NCBI GenBank assembly: GCA_946478655.1
Contig: CAMLDG010000028.1
Location: forward strand, 1-6,358
DNA: 6,358 nucleotides
Source: an uncultured Nitrosotalea sp.
Lineage (GTDB): Archaea > Thermoproteota > Nitrososphaeria > Nitrososphaerales > Nitrosopumilaceae
Reading direction: 5' to 3'
Shown here: positions 1-5,039 of the stretch, piece by piece
Layout: each line of letters starts with the position of its first letter
How positions within the stretch are numbered: position 1 is the stretch's first letter
Position numbers and translations under genes: made by a program
The notes under the pieces: model-generated
The model's database searches: none
Told to the model about the DNA's origin: nothing
The model's input: only the letters and a program-made list of their open reading frames with translations

Positions 1-7
1 CTATGAA

Positions 8-493
8 ATGGATTTACATTACCCTCAGGTTCATAATGATAACATGTTGATCTCGTCTGCTGAACTAATGGAAAAAATTGAAAAACCAAATCTTGTTCTT
101 GTTGATTGTAGGTCATACAAAGATTATCTGGAAGGTCACATTCCTGGTGCAGTAAATCTTGATTTTTTCTATTATCATTGGTCTGATACTTCAAAAGATG
201 GAATAAAGGCATTTGAAAAACAGATGGAAAATCTCTTGTCTTTTTTGGGCGTAACAAAAGACAAGACAGTTGTTTTCTACGATGATGTATCCGGTATGAG
301 TGCCGCAAGGGGTGTCTGGCTATTGATGTATTTTTCACACAACAACGCATTCATGCTAGACGGCGGATTCAAGAAATGGAAGAGTCAGGGTCTTGTTACA
401 GAAACAAAAACAAACGGATTCAAGCCCGACAAATTTTCAGGCAAGGTAAACAAGGAAATTATCGTAGGCTATGAATATATCAACAAAAGATAG
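8..493 (+). CDS. N-terminal (non-catalytic) rhodanese domain fragment of the frameshifted sulfurtransferase
   Basis: This is the part readable as it stands, 161 residues. It shows the rhodanese fold markers in order: Leu-Val-Asp-Cys-Arg followed by Asp-Tyr and Gly-His-Ile-Pro-Gly-Ala-Val-Asn (about residues 31-51), then the strand and loop Val-Val-Phe-Tyr-Asp-Asp with Ala-Ala-Arg (about 88-101), and a Leu-Asp-Gly-Gly-Phe turn (about 118-122). The cysteine position of the active-site loop is Asp here, as is usual for the first domain of tandem rhodaneses, which is structural. The Cys of the Asp-Cys-Arg motif is not the catalytic one. The last residues, up to TAG 491-493, belong to the inter-domain linker. 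Translated alone, this product would lack sulfur-transfer chemistry. Confidence 0.8.
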   Translation: MDLHYPQVHNDNMLISSAELMEKIEKPNLVLVDCRSYKDYLEGHIPGAVNLDFFYYHWSDTSKDGIKAFEKQMENLLSFLGVTKDKTVVFYDDVSGMSAARGVWLLMYFSHNNAFMLDGGFKKWKSQGLVTETKTNGFKPDKFSGKVNKEIIVGYEYINKR

Positions 494-828
494 GTAAAAC
501 AAAACTTCTTGATGCAAGAAGCAAGGACGAATACAACGGAATTACAATACGTGCAGCAAGAAGGGGACACATTCCCTCTGCTGTAAATATAGACTGGACA
601 CTAAACATCAATGATGATGGTACCATGAAATCTCTTGAAGATCTTGCCAAGATGTACAATTTTTCAAAAGATGATGAAATTGTAACATATTGCCAAGGGG
701 GATATCGTGCAGCAAACTCTTTTCTTGCACTCAAAATGCTTGGCTTCAAAAATGTCAAGGTCTATCTTGGCTCGTGGGGCGAGTGGGGCAATATGCTAGA
801 TCTTCCAGTTGAGCTAAACAAAAACTGA
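490..828 (+). pseudogene. C-terminal catalytic rhodanese domain, separated from its start by a frameshift
   Basis: In the third frame relative to the upstream half, this stretch encodes Leu-Leu-Asp-Ala-Arg, Gly-His-Ile-Pro-Ser-Ala-Val-Asn, then the active-site loop Cys-Gln-Gly-Gly-Tyr-Arg-Ala at 691-711. The catalytic Cys codon is 691-693, residue about 229 of the repaired protein. It ends with Gly-Ser-Trp-Gly-Glu-Trp-Gly-Asn and Leu-Pro-Val-Glu, typical of the C-terminus of this family. Between the in-frame stop at 472-474 and ATG 625 I see no ATG, GTG or TTG in this frame. Independent initiation at 625 would drop about 45 residues of the fold, including Asp-Ala-Arg, so a working stand-alone domain is unlikely. 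The remainder shows no decay. Confidence 0.8.
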
Positions 829-855
829 GATTCTTGTCGTAACAAAATATTGGAT

Positions 856-881
856 ACGATGATCGCATGATCGTTAATTTT
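856..881 (+). terminator. Possible terminator or repeat after the sulfurtransferase gene
   Basis: A short imperfect inverted repeat (ACGAT at 856-860, ATCGT at 870-874) is followed by the T-rich stretch 874-881. The same bases also form a tandem 8-base direct repeat (ATGATCGC, ATGATCGT, 859-874). Archaeal termination mostly depends on T-rich tracts, so the T-rich end is the stronger argument. The stem is short and the repeat could instead be a protein-binding site for the adjacent promoter. Confidence 0.3.
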
Positions 882-887
882 AAAAAA

Positions 888-895
888 TTTAAAAA
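888..895 (+). promoter_or_regulatory. Candidate TATA box, distal, for the ATP synthase operon
   Basis: TTTAAAAA differs at one position from the archaeal TATA consensus TTTAWATA and sits in an A/T-only run (875-895). A start of transcription about 25 bases downstream would fall near 917-922 and give a leader of roughly 22-27 bases before the K start codon. This competes with the proximal candidate at 915-922. The sequence alone does not decide between them. Confidence 0.35.
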
Positions 896-914
896 CAAAT
901 TTGCAAGAATTAGA

Positions 915-922
915 TTAATATA
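915..922 (+). promoter_or_regulatory. Candidate TATA box, proximal, giving a leaderless transcript
   Basis: TTAATATA differs at one position from TTTATATA. Its centre lies about 26 bases upstream of ATG 944, the spacing expected when transcription starts at the start codon itself. The lack of a purine-rich Shine-Dalgarno site before ATG 944 agrees with a leaderless message, which is common in archaea. This is inferred from spacing and motif only. Confidence 0.45.
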
Positions 923-943
923 ACCTTCTCAAATGAGCCTCTG

Positions 944-1291
944 ATGATGGTGCTTAACAAGCGTTCAAAATTGTCGCTTTTAGTTATCGCTGCTGGATTG
1001 ACAATTGCACTATCAACATTCGTGTCAACAACTCCAGCATTTGCAGCAGAGACTTCTACTACTAGTAGCGGATTAACAAAACCACTTTTAGCAATTGCAG
1101 CAGCAATCGCAATCGCAGGTGGTCTTATTGGTACTGGTAATGCACAACAAGGTATTGGTGCAGCTGGTATGGGTATTATTGCCGAAAAGCCAGAGAAGTT
1201 TGGTCAGGTACTATTCTTCTTTGTGATTCCAGAAACTCTATGGATCATTGGATTCGTGTTAGGAATCATATTGCTACTGGGCATACTATAG
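944..1291 (+). CDS. atpK: A-type ATP synthase subunit K (c-ring proteolipid) with N-terminal signal peptide
   Basis: This encodes 115 residues of the membrane rotor ring that carries H+ or Na+ and drives rotation. Residues 1-35 look like a cleavable signal peptide: Lys6, Arg7 and Lys9, a hydrophobic core at about 10-27, and a Pro-Ala-Phe-Ala-Ala cleavage region. The mature part is one helical hairpin. Helix 1 spans about 47-79 and is Ala/Gly-rich with Gly-Asn-Ala-Gln-Gln at 65-69. The polar loop is Glu-Lys-Pro-Glu-Lys-Phe-Gly (81-87), and helix 2 spans about 88-115. Glu97 in Pro-Glu-Thr is the ion-binding carboxylate. By alignment from memory with Enterococcus NtpK, Gln68 and Thr98 also match ion ligands. 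A signal peptide fits a periplasmic-side mature N-terminus with a cytoplasmic loop. ATG 944 is followed directly by ATG 947; either may be used. It is the first gene of the operon, 12 bases before E. Confidence 0.93.
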   Translation: MMVLNKRSKLSLLVIAAGLTIALSTFVSTTPAFAAETSTTSSGLTKPLLAIAAAIAIAGGLIGTGNAQQGIGAAGMGIIAEKPEKFGQVLFFFVIPETLWIIGFVLGIILLLGIL

Positions 1292-1303
1292 TGGTTTTCA
1301 GTA

Positions 1304-1858
1304 ATGAGCATTGAAACGTTCATTCGAGAGATAGAGACTAGGAAACGAAAAGAGATTGAGGATCTTGAAAAAGATCTTCAAGAAAGTAAATCTAGACTCC
1401 AAGCCGAGATGAATAACACCTTAAAGGAGATTCAAGAACGTTTTTCAACTGAAGCTAAAATCAAGTCAGAAAGAGAGCAAGCAAGAATAATCGAGGCCTC
1501 AAAACTTCAAGCAAAGAAGATCATGTTTGATGCAATCAATGCCAACATGCAATCTGCCTTTGCAGTAATTCAAAAGGAGATAGAAAGTTACACAAAGAGT
1601 CCACAGTACAAGAAAGCTCTTGAAACTATGGTCAGCACTTCAAAAAAGAAACTTGGTCAAAATATTATAGTTCACTGCCGAGAAGAAGACAAATCCATTC
1701 TCAAAGAACTTGGAGTAACCACAAGCAAGTCAATTAAGACTCTTGGTGGAATCATTGCAGAAAACAAAGAAGGAACAAGAGAATTGGACCTTACCTTTGA
1801 AGAATTACTACGAACCAATGAAGACCAAGTCAAGAGCTTCCTCTCGGAGAAAATGTAA
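1304..1858 (+). CDS. atpE: A-type ATP synthase subunit E (peripheral stalk)
   Basis: This encodes 184 residues, normal for archaeal subunit E. E pairs with subunit H to form the peripheral stalks linking the A3B3 head to membrane subunit I, preventing the head from turning with the rotor. Residues about 5-75 are highly charged, Lys/Glu/Gln-rich and heptad-like, as expected for the long coiled-coil arm. Residues about 85-184 form the globular head-binding domain, with the family signature Gly-Gly-Ile-Ile-Ala-Glu then Glu-Gly-Thr-Arg-Glu-Leu-Asp-Leu-Thr-Phe-Glu-Glu-Leu-Leu at 148-170. The gene starts 12 bases after K without a clear Shine-Dalgarno site, and its stop overlaps the C start by one base (TAATG). 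Its partner H is not in the window. Confidence 0.93.
   Translation: MSIETFIREIETRKRKEIEDLEKDLQESKSRLQAEMNNTLKEIQERFSTEAKIKSEREQARIIEASKLQAKKIMFDAINANMQSAFAVIQKEIESYTKSPQYKKALETMVSTSKKKLGQNIIVHCREEDKSILKELGVTTSKSIKTLGGIIAENKEGTRELDLTFEELLRTNEDQVKSFLSEKM
1846..1850 (+). promoter_or_regulatory. Shine-Dalgarno-like site for subunit C
   Basis: GGAGA lies inside the end of the E gene, 7 bases before ATG 1858, at normal spacing to pair with the CCUCC-containing 3' end of 16S rRNA. It supports ATG 1858 as the start and, with the TAATG overlap, suggests reinitiation or coupling after E. Confidence 0.6.
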
Positions 1859-2925
1859 TGCCAACATCACAATACGCATCATCATTTGGCAGATTGCAAG
1901 CAATCTCGCTTAGTCTCTTATCAAAAGAAGAAATGCAAAACCTGATGAAGGCAAAAGATGAGGTAGAGATGGTAAAGGCACTAGGATCTACTTGGTACAA
2001 GTCAGAAATTGAAAAAGCCGCATCAGTTTTCAAGGAATCTGAACTATTAGAGGTTGCACTTAACAGACATCTGGTATACATCAACAAGACTGCATTAGAG
2101 GCAACCCCGTTTAATGGCAAGTCTGCCATCCGTGCATATCTTTCAAAGTGGGATATTTACAATATTGAACTAATTCTCTCTGCAAAGAGCATGGGAAGAC
2201 CAATCTCTGAAACAGAATCATTTCTTGTATCAAGCAGAAATGTCCCTGCAGGAATCTCTGCTGGAAACATTCCTCATGATGAAATGAAGATAATCTTGTC
2301 TCAGACAGGAGTTGATGGAGTTGTAAATCAACTTGTCAAATACAACTATGGAACGGTTCTGATGCAACACCTTGAGACATATCAGAAGACTGGCGATCTT
2401 GGTCCAATGATGTCTGCACTTCAAACTTTCTACTATCACAATCTGTTAGAGTCACTCAAGTTCTTCCAAGGCGACGAGGGACTGATTCGTGATTTCATAA
2501 GAGCAGAGATAGACAAGAAAAATGTTCTCAGCCTTCTCAAGGCAAAAGAATCTGATCTTGACAAGGAGATAGTGAGCAGACACATAATCGAGGGTGGTAA
2601 AATGACCAAAAATGAATTGCTGGATATCTACAACGCAAAGGATGTTTCAGAAATTGTTGGCAGAATAGAAAACAGATTCATGCTGGTTAATGCGCTTGCA
2701 CAATACAAGAAATCAAACAGTTTGATCGACTTTGAGGTTGCATTGGATAAATTCATAAATTCCGAATATGTGAAAAAATTGAAAAACATTGCACTCTCAA
2801 TTGGTACAATATTCTACTTTATCATTAACACAGAACATGAGCGTGAAAACATCAAAAGAATCGCTTATGGTAAACGCTATAACCTGTCCACAGATTACAT
2901 CAATTCGTTATTGCTAATAGAATAA
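1858..2925 (+). CDS. atpC: A-type ATP synthase subunit C (V-ATPase subunit d / AC39 family)
   Basis: This encodes 355 residues, the usual length for this family. Subunit C is the funnel-shaped, all-helical adaptor that sits on the K ring and takes the central stalk (D and F) in its socket, coupling ring rotation to the shaft. The N-terminus shows the family pattern Tyr-Ala-x-x-x-x-Arg-Leu, then Leu-Leu-Ser-Lys-Glu-Glu and a Leu-Gly-x-Thr-x-Tyr (about residues 6-47). The rest is made of soluble, charged amphipathic helices, with Tyr/Asn-rich segments such as Tyr-Tyr-His-Asn around 192-195. No membrane span or signal peptide is evident. It starts within the E stop codon and is followed by F after two bases. 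Assignment rests on this pattern plus its position between E and F, as in known clusters. Confidence 0.9.
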   Translation: MPTSQYASSFGRLQAISLSLLSKEEMQNLMKAKDEVEMVKALGSTWYKSEIEKAASVFKESELLEVALNRHLVYINKTALEATPFNGKSAIRAYLSKWDIYNIELILSAKSMGRPISETESFLVSSRNVPAGISAGNIPHDEMKIILSQTGVDGVVNQLVKYNYGTVLMQHLETYQKTGDLGPMMSALQTFYYHNLLESLKFFQGDEGLIRDFIRAEIDKKNVLSLLKAKESDLDKEIVSRHIIEGGKMTKNELLDIYNAKDVSEIVGRIENRFMLVNALAQYKKSNSLIDFEVALDKFINSEYVKKLKNIALSIGTIFYFIINTEHERENIKRIAYGKRYNLSTDYINSLLLIE

Positions 2926-2927
2926 AC

Positions 2928-3266
2928 ATGTCACAACAAAAATCCAACACCACTGGGCGTATAGCAGTAGTAGGTGAGCGTGAGCTTGCCATAGGATATA
3001 ATCTTCTAGGAATCGAAGATACTTTCATCACAAGTGGTGACGATGCAAGCAAGATCATTCAAGATCTCTTTTCGTCAGGCAACTATAGTCTCATAATTAT
3101 AAGCGATGCCGTAAGATCTAGTCTTCCTCCAATCTTTAAGAAGAAGATCGAAGCCTCAATTGAACCCCTTGTGATATTTATGCCTGCTTTAGAAGGTAAC
3201 ATTCAAGAAGAATCTATATCTGTTCTAGCAAAGAGAGTGTTAGGAATAAGTATCCCCTCGAGTTGA
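2928..3266 (+). CDS. atpF: A-type ATP synthase subunit F (central stalk)
   Basis: This encodes 112 residues, close to the usual 100-110. Subunit F binds subunit D in the rotating central shaft and can modulate ATP hydrolysis. The core is a small alpha/beta fold: Arg-Ile-Ala-Val-Val-Gly-Glu-Arg-Glu (about 11-19) forms the first strand and turn that opens this family, then Leu-Leu-Gly-Ile-Glu-Asp. A middle strand Tyr-Ser-Leu-Ile-Ile-Ile-Ser-Asp (about 53-60) follows, and Pro-Leu-Val-Ile-Phe-Met-Pro near 80-86. The tail with Ala-Lys-Arg-Val-Leu-Gly-Ile is the mobile C-terminal helix. About ten polar residues precede the first strand, slightly more than in many homologues. The gene follows C after two bases with no clear Shine-Dalgarno site, which suggests dependence on upstream translation. 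Confidence 0.9.
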   Translation: MSQQKSNTTGRIAVVGERELAIGYNLLGIEDTFITSGDDASKIIQDLFSSGNYSLIIISDAVRSSLPPIFKKKIEASIEPLVIFMPALEGNIQEESISVLAKRVLGISIPSS

Positions 3267-3273
3267 TGATGAT
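3264..3273 (+). promoter_or_regulatory. Weak Shine-Dalgarno-like site for subunit A
   Basis: TGATGATGAT overlaps the stop codon of F and ends two bases before ATG 3276. It shares the GTGAT-like end of the anti-Shine-Dalgarno complement (GGAGGTGAT) but lacks the GGAGG core, so pairing would be weak. The position supports ATG 3276 but is not strong evidence by itself. Confidence 0.3.
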
Positions 3274-3275
3274 AA

Positions 3276-5039
3276 ATGGCTGAAGGAATAATCTCAAGAG
3301 TTTCAGGTCCTGTCGTGATCGCAAGTGGTCTAGAAGGCGCACAAATGTTCGACGTAGTCCGTATTGGTGATATGGGACTAGTAGGAGAAATAATTCGTCT
3401 TGAAGGAACCAAGGCAACAGTTCAAGTTTATGAAGATACAACAGGTCTTCGTCCAGGAGAGAAGGTAATCAATACCAAGAGACCTCTCTCAATGCAGCTT
3501 GGACCTGGTTTACTAAAATCAATTTATGACGGTATTCAAAGACCACTGGATGTTCTAAGAGAACAAAGTGGTGACTTTATCAGCAGAGGAAAGGTCATCC
3601 CTGCACTTGACCAAACTACAAAATGGGAATTTGTCCCACTAAAGAAGAAAGGAGACAGTGTTTCTCCTGGAGAAATAATTGGTGAAGTCCAAGAAACTCC
3701 ACTTATCATGCACAAGATAATGGTTCCTTACAACGTCAAGGGTACACTGACCGATATTTCTGAAGGAAAATACACTGTTAATGATATTGTAGCTTCCGTA
3801 CAAAATGGAACCAAGGCAGACATTGGTCTGTCAAGCTGGTGGACTGTAAGAACTCCAAGACCAGTTCTTCGCAAGTTAGCTCCTGAAGAACCATTGCTTA
3901 CCGGACAAAGAGTACTTGATACTTTCTTCCCAGTAGCAAAGGGTGGCACAGCAGCAATTCCAGGTCCATTTGGAAGTGGAAAGACCGTAACTCAACAACA
4001 ACTTGCAAAATGGGCAGACAGTAATGTGATTGTCTATGTAGGTTGTGGAGAAAGAGGAAACGAAATGACCGAAGTTCTTTCAACATTCCCAAAACTCGAA
4101 GATCCAAAATCAAAGAGACCATTGATGGAGCGTACAATTCTTGTTGCTAATACTTCTAACATGCCAGTAGCTGCACGTGAAGCAAGCATCTACACCGGTA
4201 TCACAATGGGCGAATATTATCGTGACATGGGATATGGTGTTGCATTGATGGCAGACAGTACTTCAAGATGGGCAGAAGCACTCAGAGAAATTTCAGGTAG
4301 ACTTGAAGAAATGCCTGGTGAAGAAGGATATCCAGCTTATCTTGGTAGAAGACTAGCAGAATTTTATGAAAGAGGTGGAAAGGCAGTTGTTATCTCACCT
4401 GAAGAGCGTGTTGGCTCTCTTACACTTGTAGGTGCAGTATCACCACCAGGTGGTGACTTTTCAGAACCAGTATCTCAGAATACCCTTAGAGTAACCAGAG
4501 TCTTTTGGGCACTTGACGCAAGCTTGGCATCAAGAAGACACTTCCCATCAATTAACTGGCTTACAAGTTATTCACTATATGCAGACGGCATGGGTGACTG
4601 GTACAAAAACAATGTATCCGCAACATGGATTGCATCAAGAAAAGAAGCACTTGAAATTCTACAAAAAGAATCTGAATTGCAAGAAATTGTCCAGCTTGTA
4701 GGTTATGACGCACTTCCAGAACCAGAAAAGGGTGTATTGGATACTGCAAGATCAATTAGAGAAGACTATCTGCAACAGAGTGCATATGATGATGTAGATA
4801 CATACACATCAATCAGAAAACAATTCTTAATGCTATCAACAATACTTGAATTTGGCAAGATGGAAGCAGATGCAATCAAGAAAGGAATCACATCTGTAAA
4901 GGTAGGACAATTAGAATCAAGAAAGATGATCTCAAAAATTAAATGGACCAAGGAAGACCAAGTTGAACAATTGGTAAAGGATACAAAGAGCAAAATGCAA
5001 CAAGAATTCTCATCACTATCAATGGAGGCATCAAGATAA
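3276..5039 (+). CDS. atpA: A-type ATP synthase catalytic subunit A
   Basis: This encodes 587 residues, a full-length catalytic subunit. Three A subunits alternate with three B subunits in the cytoplasmic head and carry the ATP-forming sites. The N-terminal beta-barrel begins Ile-Ser-Arg-Val-Ser-Gly-Pro-Val-Val. Residues about 113-190 form the 'non-homologous' insert that distinguishes A/V-type catalytic subunits from F-type beta. The Walker A P-loop Gly-Pro-Phe-Gly-Ser-Gly-Lys-Thr is at 230-237, with Lys236 for phosphate. The Gly-Glu-Arg-Gly-Asn-Glu motif, with the catalytic Glu259, is at 258-263. Walker B Val-Ala-Leu-Met-Ala-Asp is at 322-327, followed by [10 protein letters not shown]. The C-terminal part is helical. 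No intein interrupts the P-loop, a known insertion point in some archaea. It lies 9 bases after F, and its stop overlaps the B start (TAATG). All key residues are intact. Confidence 0.98.
   Translation: MAEGIISRVSGPVVIASGLEGAQMFDVVRIGDMGLVGEIIRLEGTKATVQVYEDTTGLRPGEKVINTKRPLSMQLGPGLLKSIYDGIQRPLDVLREQSGDFISRGKVIPALDQTTKWEFVPLKKKGDSVSPGEIIGEVQETPLIMHKIMVPYNVKGTLTDISEGKYTVNDIVASVQNGTKADIGLSSWWTVRTPRPVLRKLAPEEPLLTGQRVLDTFFPVAKGGTAAIPGPFGSGKTVTQQQLAKWADSNVIVYVGCGERGNEMTEVLSTFPKLEDPKSKRPLMERTILVANTSNMPVAAREASIYTGITMGEYYRDMGYGVALMADSTSRWAEALREISGRLEEMPGEEGYPAYLGRRLAEFYERGGKAVVISPEERVGSLTLVGAVSPPGGDFSEPVSQNTLRVTRVFWALDASLASRRHFPSINWLTSYSLYADGMGDWYKNNVSATWIASRKEALEILQKESELQEIVQLVGYDALPEPEKGVLDTARSIREDYLQQSAYDDVDTYTSIRKQFLMLSTILEFGKMEADAIKKGITSVKVGQLESRKMISKIKWTKEDQVEQLVKDTKSKMQQEFSSLSMEASR
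5024..5028 (+). promoter_or_regulatory. Shine-Dalgarno site for subunit B
   Basis: GGAGG lies 10 bases before ATG 5039, inside the last codons of A. It is the strongest ribosome-binding match in the window. It fixes the B start and suggests B can be initiated efficiently, with the TAATG overlap coupling it to A for equal A3B3 stoichiometry. Confidence 0.7.

Larger units (their letters stand above)
8..828 (+). pseudogene. Two-domain rhodanese-type sulfurtransferase (thiosulfate or 3-mercaptopyruvate sulfurtransferase), frameshifted
   Basis: Read as one gene with a single-base correction, this encodes about 273 residues, the usual size of a tandem-rhodanese sulfurtransferase. Such enzymes pass a sulfane sulfur from thiosulfate or 3-mercaptopyruvate to an acceptor through a cysteine persulfide, normally in the cytoplasm. 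The first domain ends early at TAG 491-493. The second continues one frame over, to TGA 826-828, with no further stop. Adding one A to the AAAA run at 485-488 joins them as Asn-Lys-Lys-Ile-Gly-Lys, followed by the expected Leu-Leu-Asp-Ala-Arg start of the second domain. Both halves look well conserved, so this is either a recent mutation or a sequencing/assembly error at the A-run. The start is uncertain: ATG 8 is used here, the frame stays open to the left edge, and ATG 44 begins closer to the domain. Donor specificity cannot be told from sequence. Confidence 0.85.

Noticed and set aside
625..828. Independent small single-domain rhodanese gene starting at ATG 625
   Set aside because: That start lies inside the domain, after the Asp-Ala-Arg and Gly-His-Ile-Pro segments, which are encoded in the same frame upstream. 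It is the tail of the frameshifted gene.
1087..1128. Repetitive GCA/ATC run in the K gene as a DNA repeat
   Set aside because: It is explained by the Ala/Ile/Gly-rich first helix of the proteolipid; the repeat is imperfect.
3203..3441. Open frames on the minus strand across the F/A junction
   Set aside because: They are shadows of the F and A coding frames, overlap each other, and contain no recognisable motifs.
3963..3986. Possible intein in the subunit A P-loop
   Set aside because: This is a known intein site in some archaea, but here the P-loop codons are continuous and the protein is normal length.
4513..4701. 62-codon open frame on the + strand inside subunit A
   Set aside because: It is out of frame with an intact, highly conserved catalytic subunit and has an odd composition rich in His, Gln and Lys; no ribosome site was seen.
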